The notes under the pieces: model-generated | The model's database searches: none | Told to the model about the DNA's origin: nothing | What the model saw: the letters and a program-made list of their open reading frames with translations, nothing else | Made by a program: the position numbers and the translations under genes | Origin: Sunxiuqinia elliptica | Lineage (GTDB): Bacteria; Bacteroidota; Bacteroidia; Bacteroidales; Prolixibacteraceae | NCBI RefSeq assembly: GCF_900113005.1 | Contig: NZ_FONW01000002.1 | Span: forward strand, 558,001-622,000 | Direction of reading: 5' to 3' | Length of the DNA stretch: 64,000 nt | Shown here: piece after piece, positions 37,931 to 46,528 of the stretch | Numbering within the stretch: the stretch's first letter is position 1 | Layout: each line of letters opens with the position of its first letter

Positions 37931-39577
37931 CTAGTAATTAGGATTTTGGACCATAGCTCCTTGACTCAAGTCCATTTGAGTTTGTGGGATGGGTTGATAT
38001 TCGTGTTTTCCCGCGACAAATGCAGCATTAGCTAAGTGAGAACGAAGCTGTTTTTCACTTTCAAAATAGCTATTCATGACTTCGCCTGCAATACCCCACC
38101 GAACAAGGTCAAAGAACCGGTGCCCTTCGTGCGCAAACTCCAGACGACGCTCTGTGCGCAAAGCCGCTAAAGCTGCATCTTTCGATCCGAATGCAGTTTG
38201 ATAGCTGTCAATGACATAGTTGGCTGCATCAGCACTGCCATCCATCGTTTTGACATACATCCCATCGCGGGCACGTTCCCGAACCATATTGATATAAGTT
38301 CGGCCTGTTTCAAGGTCATTGGTTTCGATAGCTGCCTCAGCACGCCAAAGGAGTACATCTGCATAACGAATGATGTAGTAATTGACAGCTGTGATGTATG
38401 GCCAAACAGCCAAGTAATGAGGGGAGTTGGTGGATAGTAACCGTTTTTTTGTAATATGAGGTCCGTATACCGAAGCTTCACGTGGTGTCCAGTCATAAAC
38501 CTGAATATCAAAAAATGGAATACCGTGGCGCCCTAATGTGTGATCAAGTCTCGGGTCAATTGGATCAGCATCTTCAAGCGTGGTATTGTCGTAAGCTGGC
38601 AATCCATTGGCAGTTGTTTTAAAGGCATTGACCAGGTTTTGCGATGGACGAAGGAAGCCATAGCCTGCGTAAGGGCCTCCGGGTGACATTAGGCGGTCGC
38701 CAATGGAACCATTGTAGTTGCTCGGAGAACCATCATTAATTGAATACTGGATCGCAAATACAATCTCCGATCCATTGTCATTATCTGGCAAAAAGACATC
38801 GCTGAAGTTAGTCATCAGGCTGTACTTTTGAGATTCAATGACATCATCGGTTTCAGTAATCACATCATCCCACTTTTTCTGAAACAGATAACATTTGGCC
38901 AAGTATGCTTTTGCAGCCCATTTTACCGGACGTCCTGGCTCTGTTTGCTCTCCGGGAAGTACTTGGGCCGCAGCTTTAAAATCATCTTCAATTTTTGTCC
39001 ATTGCTGCTCGTTTGTTAAATCAGAATTTGAAAGAGCATAGAAATCTTCCTTGGTAACAACGGTTTCATCAATGTAGCAAATATTGCCATAGATTTTTTT
39101 GGCTTCAAAATGATAATGCCCACGTAAAAAGCGCATTTCTGCCAAACGTTGCTCTTTTAATGAAGCGTCAAACTCTTCGCTTTCATTCAAGAGACGAATG
39201 GCCAGGTTGGCACGACGAATTCCTTCATAAAGCGCCAACCATTTGCGTTCGATATCTTTAACGGTTGGGTCGGTTGCAAAGATCTCCATTAGGTGAATCT
39301 GATTTTGGTCACCAGTACCACCACCACCTTTATAAGCATCATCGGAAACAACATCGCCAAAGCTCCAGTTTGATGCTGGAGAATTGTATGCATTCGAGGC
39401 TTCGTCAAATTGTCCATTTAAAACAGAGTAAGCTGAAATAACAGTCTTTTCAACATTCTCTGGTTTTAAAATTTGATCGGGAGAAAGCTCTCCAATTGGG
39501 CTTTCCTCCAGGAAGCTATCACTACAACTGCTTACAAGGAATACGCTTAGAATCAGAAAATATATAATTCGTTTCAT
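37931..39577 (-). CDS. SusD/RagB-family outer-membrane nutrient-binding lipoprotein
   Basis: About 548 aa from the ATG at 39577 (MKRIIYFLILSVFLVSSC); an in-frame ATG at 39601 would place eight charged residues before the signal, so the inner start is preferred. The lipobox ends in VSSCSD. TPR-like helices follow and the C-terminal part has the SusD signature of ERRLEFAHEGHRFFDLVRWG. SusD proteins cap the SusC channel at the cell surface and bind the glycan or other large ligand. It follows susC closely (gap about 34 bp) in a sigma-fecR-susC-susD unit. No glycosidase or sulfatase is attached, so the ligand is unknown. Confidence 0.94.
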   Translation of the reverse strand: MKRIIYFLILSVFLVSSCSDSFLEESPIGELSPDQILKPENVEKTVISAYSVLNGQFDEASNAYNSPASNWSFGDVVSDDAYKGGGGTGDQNQIHLMEIFATDPTVKDIERKWLALYEGIRRANLAIRLLNESEEFDASLKEQRLAEMRFLRGHYHFEAKKIYGNICYIDETVVTKEDFYALSNSDLTNEQQWTKIEDDFKAAAQVLPGEQTEPGRPVKWAAKAYLAKCYLFQKKWDDVITETDDVIESQKYSLMTNFSDVFLPDNDNGSEIVFAIQYSINDGSPSNYNGSIGDRLMSPGGPYAGYGFLRPSQNLVNAFKTTANGLPAYDNTTLEDADPIDPRLDHTLGRHGIPFFDIQVYDWTPREASVYGPHITKKRLLSTNSPHYLAVWPYITAVNYYIIRYADVLLWRAEAAIETNDLETGRTYINMVRERARDGMYVKTMDGSADAANYVIDSYQTAFGSKDAALAALRTERRLEFAHEGHRFFDLVRWGIAGEVMNSYFESEKQLRSHLANAAFVAGKHEYQPIPQTQMDLSQGAMVQNPNY

Positions 39578-39611
39578 GATAATTTCTTTTTTATGGTTCA
39601 CTGATTAAAGA

Positions 39612-42600
39612 TTAAAATCCAAGGTTTACACCAAAGGTGAATGTTCGTGATGGAGGATATAATCCACGGTCAACACCAATATCCAGGTTGCGGTGTTCCG
39701 AGCTATAGTTTTGTAGGCCAACCTCCGGATCCAATCCATCGTAGCCGGTGATGGTAAATAGATTTTGGATTTGAACGTAAACACGGAGCTTGCTGCTGTT
39801 GATACGTGATGCCAGCTTATCGAATGTGTAGCCAATCGTTAGATTTTTCAGACGGACATACGAAGCATCGGAAATGTAATAGGATGAAGGGCGGATGTTG
39901 TTGTTGGTATCATCCAAGGATAAACGAGGAACTGTTCCTCCTGTGTTATCTGTACTCCAGGCATCGTGCACATGGTCCAGTTTGTTGTAAGCTGAAAGGT
40001 TGAAGAAATCTCCGTAGTAACGGGTTAAGTCCCAAACTTCGTTGCCAAAGCTACCATTGAAGAACAAAGCAGCATCCAGGTTTTTATACTGGAATCCAAG
40101 ATTCAATCCTAAAGTAAAATCAGGATGTGGGTTCCCAATAAAACCACGGTCATCACCATCTAGAACACCATTGTCATCGGAATCTTCAAATTTCAGGTCA
40201 CCAGGCTTGGCATTTGGTTGAACCTTATGAGCATCAATTTCTGCTTGATCTTGGAAAATTCCCAAGCTACGGTAGCCATAGAATGAAGAGATGGGTTGTC
40301 CAACTTCAGAACGAGAAGTTTCCTGGTCAAAGTTTACACTGTGCAGGTAGGAACCCGGCAAAGCGATGAAGTCAATGTCATCAGGCAGACTGGTCAATTC
40401 ATTTTTGATGTGAGCGACATTTAAGCTGGCATTCCATGAGAAATCGTTCTTGCGAACACTTTGGTAGTCGATCAGCAACTCAATTCCCTTGTTTTCCATT
40501 TCACCCACATTGTCCCAAACGGTTTGGTTGGTACCGCCAGCAACCGGAGGAAGTGGACGCTCCAAAAGTAAGTCTTTGGTCTTCTTGAAGAAGTAATCAG
40601 CGGCAACACTTAAACGGTTATCAAAGAAGCCCAAATCCAATCCAATGTTAGTTTGGGTGGTTGTTTCCCATTTCAGGTCGGCATTTCCGTTCCGACTTTG
40701 AGTAAAACCATTGTAAACAGAACTTTGAGCTCCGTCAATCGCATAGTTTGAATGGTAAGCGTTGGTGTAATAACTTTCAATTGTGGCATAAGGAGGAACA
40801 TCCTGGTTACCGTTTTGTCCCCAGCCCAAACGTAATTTCAGGTTGTTGATGGTACCTTTATTAAAGAAAGCTTCTTCGCTAATTCGCCAGCCGGCAGAAA
40901 GTGCAGGAAAGTTTCCCCACTTGTTGTTGCCCAGTTTAGAAGAACCATCACGACGGAAGGTGAAAGAGAAAAGGTAGCGACTGTCGTATGTGTAATCGGC
41001 TTTTCCAAAATAGGAGGTCAATGAGGAGTTTAAGCCACTGCCCGAGTTCTTCTGAGTGCCGCCATCTCCGGCATCCAGGTAACGGAAGTTATCTTCTTCA
41101 TAAGGGAAGCCTTCACGCGAAGCGCTGTTTATTTCGTAAGTTGATTCAATGGCTTCCATCCCCCCTAACAGATCAATTTGGTGCTTGTCGTTAATCCGGG
41201 TACTATAAGCAATGGTATTGGTCCAGATCCAATCGAATTTCCAACTGTTGGTTGTCGACAGGGTGCTAATGGTGCTGGGGTTATGTGCTCCTGTTTCCTG
41301 GAACTTAGGGCTGAAATTTCTCCGGTAATAATTGGAATAGTCGGCACCAAAGTTTGTCTTTAACTTCAACCCTTTGATGATTTCCAGTTCAGCATAAATG
41401 TTTCCAAAGAATTTGAGTCGTTTATGTGTATTGTCCTGGTTGTGGAATAGCTTGGCATACGGATTTCGGATATCACTTAAAAAGGCTCCGGCAAAGTTGC
41501 CATCCAAATCATAAACAGGAGCAATTGATGGGTATTTATAAGCATCGTAAACAACACTTCCCAAAACACTGTTTGTTTGCGCTTCGTTAGACCACGAGTG
41601 AGACAACGAAAGGTTTTCACCAATTGTCAATCGGTCGAAGAAACGGTATTCAGAATTGTAACGTGCATTTATCCGTTTAAAATCGGTGAATTTAATAACT
41701 CCTTCCTGATCGAAATAACCCAAAGAGAATGATTGGTTGGAATTGTCTCTTCCGTTGGAAATATTTAGGTTATAAGATTGAACCAGCGCATTTTGCTGAA
41801 TTTGGTCTACCCAGTTTATATCGGTTGATGGCACCAGACTGTTTTCATCTAAAAACGTTGGGATTGTTGGTGTAGCGCCCGTTCCGTAAACATCACTTAC
41901 AGGTGTCTTACCATCATTTTCGTGAGCTTTCCACAGCAGATCGCCATAGTCTTTGGCATTCAGCGGGTTCAATTGCTTGGCTGATGATTGCACTCCCCAG
42001 TAAGCATCGAAGCTAACACGAGCATCGCCTTTTTCTCCTTTTTTGGTCGTAATGATGATCACCCCATTGGCAGCCCGCGAACCATAAATAGAGGCAGACG
42101 AAGCATCCTTTAGGATTTGAAGTGACTCGATGTCATTGGGATTGATCATGTTAATTCCCGATTCGACGGGGACTCCATCGATAACATACAGCGGGTCATT
42201 GTTCCGAATTGTACTGAATCCCCGGACCCGAACGGAGACGCCTCCTCCTGGAGCATAATCTCCAACGACATTAACTCCGGCCATTCGGCCTTGAAGCATC
42301 TGGTCAACCCCGGCTACTGGAGTGCCGCTCAAATCTTCAACATCAACGGTTGAAACAGCACCAGTTAAATCAGCTTTTTTGACCGTGCCATAACCAATTG
42401 CAACGACTTCTTCAATGCCAATGGTTTCGTCTTGTAAAACAACATTGATTGTGCTGCGTCCGGCTACTGATACTTCTTGCAGCTGCATCCCCACAAAGGA
42501 GAAAACCAAAACTGCATCGACCGGAACATTGGGCAATTCGTAAAAACCTTCTCCGTCGGTGATGGTTCCACTTGACGTACCTTTAACGATAACGGTTGCT

Positions 42601-43031
42601 CCGGGGATGGATTCTCCGGAACTGTTGGTCACCGTCCCTTTTACCGCTTGTTGCTGAACGGTTGTCTTTTCGGTGATAACAACATTCTTACCTACAAATT
42701 CAAATTGGTAGCCATTGGGACTTAAAACTTCGTCTAATATTGTTTCTACGGTCGCATTTCTCACTGAAATATTAATATTCCGTTGGTCATTTAAGAGATT
42801 GCTGGGAACAAGAAAACCAATGTTGAGTTGATTCTCAATTTCTTCAAAAACCTCCGTCAGACTAACGTTTTCAAAACTCATAGTTAGTTTGGCGGTTTGT
42901 GAGTTGCCGGTATTGGCTTTGGCCAACATGGCTGAAATCAAAATTAAAAAGACAACTAAACGCATCATGAGATACCATTTTTTCAAGTAACAACGGGATA
43001 TTAACCCGTAGAATACAGATTTTTTTTTCAT
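39612..43031 (-). CDS. SusC/RagA TonB-dependent outer-membrane transporter with STN signalling domain
   Basis: An 1139-aa SusC-type porin. After a signal region (about 20-42) comes an STN domain (about 50-115, MSFENVSLTEVFEEIENQLNIG), a carboxypeptidase-D-like beta domain (about 130-215), the plug with RVRGFSTIRNNDPLYVIDGVP and SIYGSRAANGVIIITTKKG, and a large TonB-dependent beta-barrel ending in FTFGVNLGF with a terminal Phe. The STN domain is the part that signals to a FecR anti-sigma factor, and fecR is the next gene upstream. This points to ligand-induced expression of the locus. Confidence 0.96.
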   Translation of the reverse strand: MKKKSVFYGLISRCYLKKWYLMMRLVVFLILISAMLAKANTGNSQTAKLTMSFENVSLTEVFEEIENQLNIGFLVPSNLLNDQRNINISVRNATVETILDEVLSPNGYQFEFVGKNVVITEKTTVQQQAVKGTVTNSSGESIPGATVIVKGTSSGTITDGEGFYELPNVPVDAVLVFSFVGMQLQEVSVAGRSTINVVLQDETIGIEEVVAIGYGTVKKADLTGAVSTVDVEDLSGTPVAGVDQMLQGRMAGVNVVGDYAPGGGVSVRVRGFSTIRNNDPLYVIDGVPVESGINMINPNDIESLQILKDASSASIYGSRAANGVIIITTKKGEKGDARVSFDAYWGVQSSAKQLNPLNAKDYGDLLWKAHENDGKTPVSDVYGTGATPTIPTFLDENSLVPSTDINWVDQIQQNALVQSYNLNISNGRDNSNQSFSLGYFDQEGVIKFTDFKRINARYNSEYRFFDRLTIGENLSLSHSWSNEAQTNSVLGSVVYDAYKYPSIAPVYDLDGNFAGAFLSDIRNPYAKLFHNQDNTHKRLKFFGNIYAELEIIKGLKLKTNFGADYSNYYRRNFSPKFQETGAHNPSTISTLSTTNSWKFDWIWTNTIAYSTRINDKHQIDLLGGMEAIESTYEINSASREGFPYEEDNFRYLDAGDGGTQKNSGSGLNSSLTSYFGKADYTYDSRYLFSFTFRRDGSSKLGNNKWGNFPALSAGWRISEEAFFNKGTINNLKLRLGWGQNGNQDVPPYATIESYYTNAYHSNYAIDGAQSSVYNGFTQSRNGNADLKWETTTQTNIGLDLGFFDNRLSVAADYFFKKTKDLLLERPLPPVAGGTNQTVWDNVGEMENKGIELLIDYQSVRKNDFSWNASLNVAHIKNELTSLPDDIDFIALPGSYLHSVNFDQETSRSEVGQPISSFYGYRSLGIFQDQAEIDAHKVQPNAKPGDLKFEDSDDNGVLDGDDRGFIGNPHPDFTLGLNLGFQYKNLDAALFFNGSFGNEVWDLTRYYGDFFNLSAYNKLDHVHDAWSTDNTGGTVPRLSLDDTNNNIRPSSYYISDASYVRLKNLTIGYTFDKLASRINSSKLRVYVQIQNLFTITGYDGLDPEVGLQNYSSEHRNLDIGVDRGLYPPSRTFTFGVNLGF

Positions 43032-43061
43032 AATTTTGTCCTATTATTTTTATTAAAACTC

Positions 43062-43112
43062 AAGGGATTGGTAGTCCCTTATTCCAGCGGGCAATATTGG
43101 TAGTATTGCCCG
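43062..43112 (-). promoter_or_regulatory. Two hairpins with identical loops in the fecR-susC gap
   Basis: Two hairpins lie in series. One has stem AAGGGA/TCCCTT (43062-43067 with 43075-43080), the other a 9-bp stem CGGGCAATA/TATTGCCCG (43088-43096 with 43104-43112). Both loops are TTGGTAG on the plus strand, CUACCAA in the susC message. On the coding (minus) strand no T-tract follows, so they do not look like a susC-direction terminator. They lie in the susC leader about 30-80 bases before its start. Confidence 0.6.
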
Positions 43113-43115
43113 TTT

Positions 43116-44117
43116 TTATTTCAAATAGATTAAGTCGGGCTCTGGGAACCTTTCTTTTCGTTCAACTTCCATTGGAATTGAAATTTTAAGCATTTTGATG
43201 ACTTCGCCAATAGAGGTCTCCCGGTGTATGGTTCCGGAAAAACGATAGCTATCGGCAAGTGTTGGATTTTGATAGATAAACTGGGCATGGTAGATTTTTT
43301 CCAGTTGTTTGGTTATGTTTCCAAGAGTTTCGTCCCTGAAAATTATTTTTCCATCCTTCCAGGCGACATAAAGGTTCGTGTTTACCTCACTTATGGTAAC
43401 GGTATTTTTTTGCGTATTCAGCTCAAGCATTTGGTTGGGGTGCAGCAGGTATTTTTTTCCTGAATTGGGTTGAAATTCTACTTGCCCTTCAACCAAGGTC
43501 GTTTGATAGATTGGTGCTCCCTGTTGAGCCAAAACATTGAACTTGGTTCCAAGCACTTTTATTTGAGCCAGGTCTGTTTTGACGATAAATGGTTTGTCGG
43601 ATTGCCGGGTAACATCAAAATAAGCTTCTCCGTTGAGTAGCACTTCCCGCTTGTTGGCATTGAATCCATTATCGTAGTCTAGGGTAGAGCCCGGACGCAG
43701 ATACACTAGAGTTTGATCAGGAAGTGTAACGATTGAGTTGGCATGAGGAGTTGCTCGGATTGAAAAATCCTGCATGGCCATCTGATTTTGCTTTTGGTAG
43801 AAGAAGTGCGATCCCCACCAACCAAGGTTTAACACCAGAAACGCAATTGCAGCATACCGGAGAATGGCGGAGGTGTTGAGCCTCTTTGCTTGTGTATTTT
43901 TTGTTGTTTGCTGAGTCGCTATTTTTTTCCAGGTATCAGAAAAAGGGACTGCTGGCTTTTTATCAGCTGCTTGCCCAGACCAGGACCAGAGTTTATGAAG
44001 ATCAGCAAATTCTTGGGCGTTTTGATCATCATCAAGCCATTGATCCAGTTCTTTTAGTTCATCCTGGCTGGCTTGGTGTTGAAAAAAACGTGCTATGATT
44101 TCGTGAATATTTCGCAT
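43116..44117 (-). CDS. FecR-family anti-sigma factor
   Basis: A 333-aa protein with a cytoplasmic N-terminal part (1-82), one membrane helix (about 85-101, ILRYAAIAFLVLNLGWW) and a periplasmic FecR domain (about 120-220, with LPDQTLVYLRPGSTLDYDNGF and LLNGEAYFDV) followed by a DUF4974 C-terminal domain (about 250-325). It should hold the sigma factor encoded just upstream and release it when the SusC STN domain reports ligand. It is 76 bp downstream of the sigma gene. The length and domain order are standard for Bacteroidota. Confidence 0.95.
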   Translation of the reverse strand: MRNIHEIIARFFQHQASQDELKELDQWLDDDQNAQEFADLHKLWSWSGQAADKKPAVPFSDTWKKIATQQTTKNTQAKRLNTSAILRYAAIAFLVLNLGWWGSHFFYQKQNQMAMQDFSIRATPHANSIVTLPDQTLVYLRPGSTLDYDNGFNANKREVLLNGEAYFDVTRQSDKPFIVKTDLAQIKVLGTKFNVLAQQGAPIYQTTLVEGQVEFQPNSGKKYLLHPNQMLELNTQKNTVTISEVNTNLYVAWKDGKIIFRDETLGNITKQLEKIYHAQFIYQNPTLADSYRFSGTIHRETSIGEVIKMLKISIPMEVERKERFPEPDLIYLK

Positions 44118-44193
44118 TCGTTGAATGTGTTTGTTATAAAAACACGAACTGGAGGTTGAACCCTACATGGATTTTTAAAGAAAAGTGAATTTT

Positions 44194-44787
44194 TTATGAC
44201 AGGCTTAAATAGAATAAAACAGGGAGTTTAGGGGCTGCTTCTTTTGAAATCAAATAAGGAGCGAGTTCTTCCCGGAGCTGCTTGATTGCTCTTGTGATGT
44301 TGGCTTCAACAGCTTTGACTGAAATATCCAATACAGCAGCAATTTCTTTGTTGCTTAAATCTTCGAAGCGACTCAATTGAAAGACCTTTTTGCATTGTGG
44401 AGTCAAAGCCTGAATGGCTTGTTGTACTTTTTCAAAAAGTTCTTGGTAAAGCAAAATGTCTTCACCAGTCTTTTCAAGCAGTTTATGGCTGATTGAGTTG
44501 ATTAGGTATTCTGGCTGATCCGTTGTTTGAAATTGTTTTTTTCGTTGTCGAATAACATTCAAACTGCGATTGCGAACGAGAATGAAAAGGTAGTTTTTAA
44601 TCTCATCGTCGTTTTGCAAGTGGATTTCGTTTTCCCAAAGCTTTATGAAAGCATCTTGAACGACACTTTTGGCATCTTCATCGTGATACAGAAATCGTTG
44701 AGCAATGTCATAATAAATGTGGAAGAAACGATTGTAGATCGTTTCAAACTCATTTTTTTGAAGAGGTCTTAGTTTTTTGGTAGCCAT
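44194..44787 (-). CDS. ECF-type sigma-70 factor (FecI-like)
   Basis: The start chosen is the ATG at 44787 (MATKKLRPLQKNEFE), giving 197 aa, the normal ECF length. Reading the frame upstream to 45012 would add 75 non-conserved residues across a likely promoter. Region 2 is seen in FHIYYDIAQRFLYHDEDAKSVVQDAFIKLWEN and region 4 in FQLSRFEDLSNKEIAAVLDISVKAVEANITRAIK. It should direct RNA polymerase to the fecR/susC/susD promoters and perhaps others, under FecR control. Confidence 0.93.
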   Translation of the reverse strand: MATKKLRPLQKNEFETIYNRFFHIYYDIAQRFLYHDEDAKSVVQDAFIKLWENEIHLQNDDEIKNYLFILVRNRSLNVIRQRKKQFQTTDQPEYLINSISHKLLEKTGEDILLYQELFEKVQQAIQALTPQCKKVFQLSRFEDLSNKEIAAVLDISVKAVEANITRAIKQLREELAPYLISKEAAPKLPVLFYLSLS

Positions 44788-44804
44788 ATAGCAAGCAATC
44801 TTTA

Positions 44805-44812
44805 CAAAGCTA
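44805..44812 (-). promoter_or_regulatory. Probable -7 element of the sigma-factor gene
   Basis: TAGCTTTG on the minus strand (44812-44805) matches TAnnTTTG. No TTG at the normal distance is evident. A start near 44798 would give a leader of about 11 bases and supports the ATG at 44787. Confidence 0.4.
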
Positions 44813-45121
44813 TGAAAAATATTATCGTCCTTTTTCTGCTTTTTAACAAGTCTATTGGTTGCAATGCTGAATTCCTGTTCAAGATACCCGTTTTTTGGGT
44901 ATTTAGTATAACGCCATAACATAAGCAGCACACAAACAATGAACGGTTCAAAACTAAATGTTGAAGTTTGCCTTAAGTTTAAGGCAATGTCAAATCTGTT
45001 TCTTGTAAGCATGCAATGAGAATGACCTTGTTTGGGAGTTATGAATTTGAGAAGTAATGAGTAGAAAAGACTTTGCGAGGATGAGCCGGGTAGTTGGATT
45101 ACATCATATCCTGTATATTTG

Positions 45122-45152
45122 TTGACTTCATTTTAACGAAACGATATCTTTG
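45122..45152 (+). promoter_or_regulatory. Promoter of the MgtC/DUF4010 gene
   Basis: TTG (45122-45124), a 20-bp spacer and TATCTTTG (45145-45152) fit the Bacteroidota consensus well. The start would be near 45159, about 11 bases before the coding region, so the leader would be very short. Confidence 0.68.
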
Positions 45153-45169
45153 TGTAAAGACCATTTTTA

Positions 45170-46456
45170 ATGATGATTGAACAATTTATACCAACGGAGA
45201 TTATTTACTTCTTTCTTGTCTTAATCTTTTCACTGTTGATTGGCTTAGGTCAACGGCGTCACCATTTAGGGGATGACGAAAGTGTGTTGTTCGGAACCGA
45301 CCGTACCTTTACGTTTATCGGGCTATTAGGCTATGCGCTTTATATTTCAGATCCGAAAAGTTTGATCCCGTTCCTTACAGGCTTGGTCATTGTTGGGGGT
45401 TTACTCGGCGTCCAATACTTTCATAAGATTAAGCAGCAAAAAGATTATGGAGTAACTTCATCGATCTTGGCTTTGTTAACCTACTGTCTCTCCGTTTTGG
45501 TTTTTACTCAACCTGTTTGGCTAGTGCTATCCTTTGTGGTTGCAATCTTGGTGCTGACTGAGATGAAGGGCCAGTTTCGATCAATTTCTAAAAAAGCATC
45601 GGATGAAGAATTTACTACGCTTGCCAAGTTTATTGCCTTTGCCGGAATCATTTTACCGTTACTTCCGTCTGAGAATATTTCAGAGGTAATACCGATTTCT
45701 CCTTATGAATTGTGGTTGGCAATTGTTGTCGTTTCAGGAGTTTCTTACGTTAGTTATTTGGTGAAGAAATTCATTTTTCCAAATTCCGGCATTCTGCTTA
45801 CGGGTGTTTTGGGCGGAATATACAGTAGCACAGCGACTACGGTGATTTTGGCGCGTCGAGAAAAAGAAGAAGGCACCGGAAAGCATTCAGTATCTGCAAT
45901 TATGCTTGCCAATGGGATGATGTACCTGCGGGTTTTGGTATTGGCCTATGTGTTTAATCAGTCCATTGGAATGATGCTTACCATTCCATTTTTAATCATG
46001 TTTGGAATGGCTTTCGGAATTTCCAGATTGGTCTTACGTTGGGGAGCAGATAAAGAAGATCGCCGAGGTCAGTCTCAGGAAAAAGTCATTAATAAGAATC
46101 CTTTGGAACTCAAAACAGCGATTGTTTTTGGATTTTTGTTTGTCGTTTTTGCCCTAATAACCGAAACAGTGATGGGACGCTACGGAAACGAAGGCGTTAC
46201 CGGATTGGCTTTTCTTATTGGTATTTTCGATGTCGACCCATTTTTAATCTACTTACTTCAGCAAGAGTCCGGGATTCTGCAGCTTACCGTAACCTTGGCA
46301 ATTATTAACGCGACAAACAGTAACAACTTGATGAAAATGGTTTATGCCTTGTTTTTGGGTAGTAAAGAGTCGCGTAAGTCAATTGCATTTAGTTTTTTGA
46401 CCTTGATTGCTTCCGGTTTTGTTGTTGCTTTTGTTTTCTATCTTCTTTATCGGTAG
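45170..46456 (+). CDS. MgtC/SapB-DUF4010 family integral membrane protein
   Basis: A 428-aa protein with about 12 hydrophobic segments. The first 145 residues resemble MgtC/SapB (FSLLIGLGQRR and RTFTFIGLLGY in the first helices); the rest resembles DUF4010 (GGIYSSTATTVILARREKEEG, then the end GSKESRKSIAFSFL). Proteins of this combined type are widespread in Bacteroidota and Proteobacteria; the substrate is not known, though MgtC domains are linked to magnesium starvation. It is a single gene with a strong consensus promoter and short leader. A second start two codons downstream (45173) is possible. Confidence 0.82.
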   Translation: MMIEQFIPTEIIYFFLVLIFSLLIGLGQRRHHLGDDESVLFGTDRTFTFIGLLGYALYISDPKSLIPFLTGLVIVGGLLGVQYFHKIKQQKDYGVTSSILALLTYCLSVLVFTQPVWLVLSFVVAILVLTEMKGQFRSISKKASDEEFTTLAKFIAFAGIILPLLPSENISEVIPISPYELWLAIVVVSGVSYVSYLVKKFIFPNSGILLTGVLGGIYSSTATTVILARREKEEGTGKHSVSAIMLANGMMYLRVLVLAYVFNQSIGMMLTIPFLIMFGMAFGISRLVLRWGADKEDRRGQSQEKVINKNPLELKTAIVFGFLFVVFALITETVMGRYGNEGVTGLAFLIGIFDVDPFLIYLLQQESGILQLTVTLAIINATNSNNLMKMVYALFLGSKESRKSIAFSFLTLIASGFVVAFVFYLLYR

Positions 46457-46528
46457 TTCCCCGGACGTATGATAAGAAGTAACGGTTCCTGCTTGTAAAT
46501 GAATAAATTTTCCGAAGTTTGTAGTGCT

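Noticed and set aside
43088-43117. A plus-strand terminator in the fecR-susC gap
   Set aside because: The larger hairpin does have TTTTT on the plus strand, but both flanking genes run on the minus strand, and no plus-strand gene ends there. Chance or a structure for the minus-strand message is more likely.
44788-45012. Upstream extension of the sigma-factor gene by 75 codons
   Set aside because: The extension is not conserved-looking, would give an abnormal length for an ECF factor, and covers a probable -7 element at 44805-44812.
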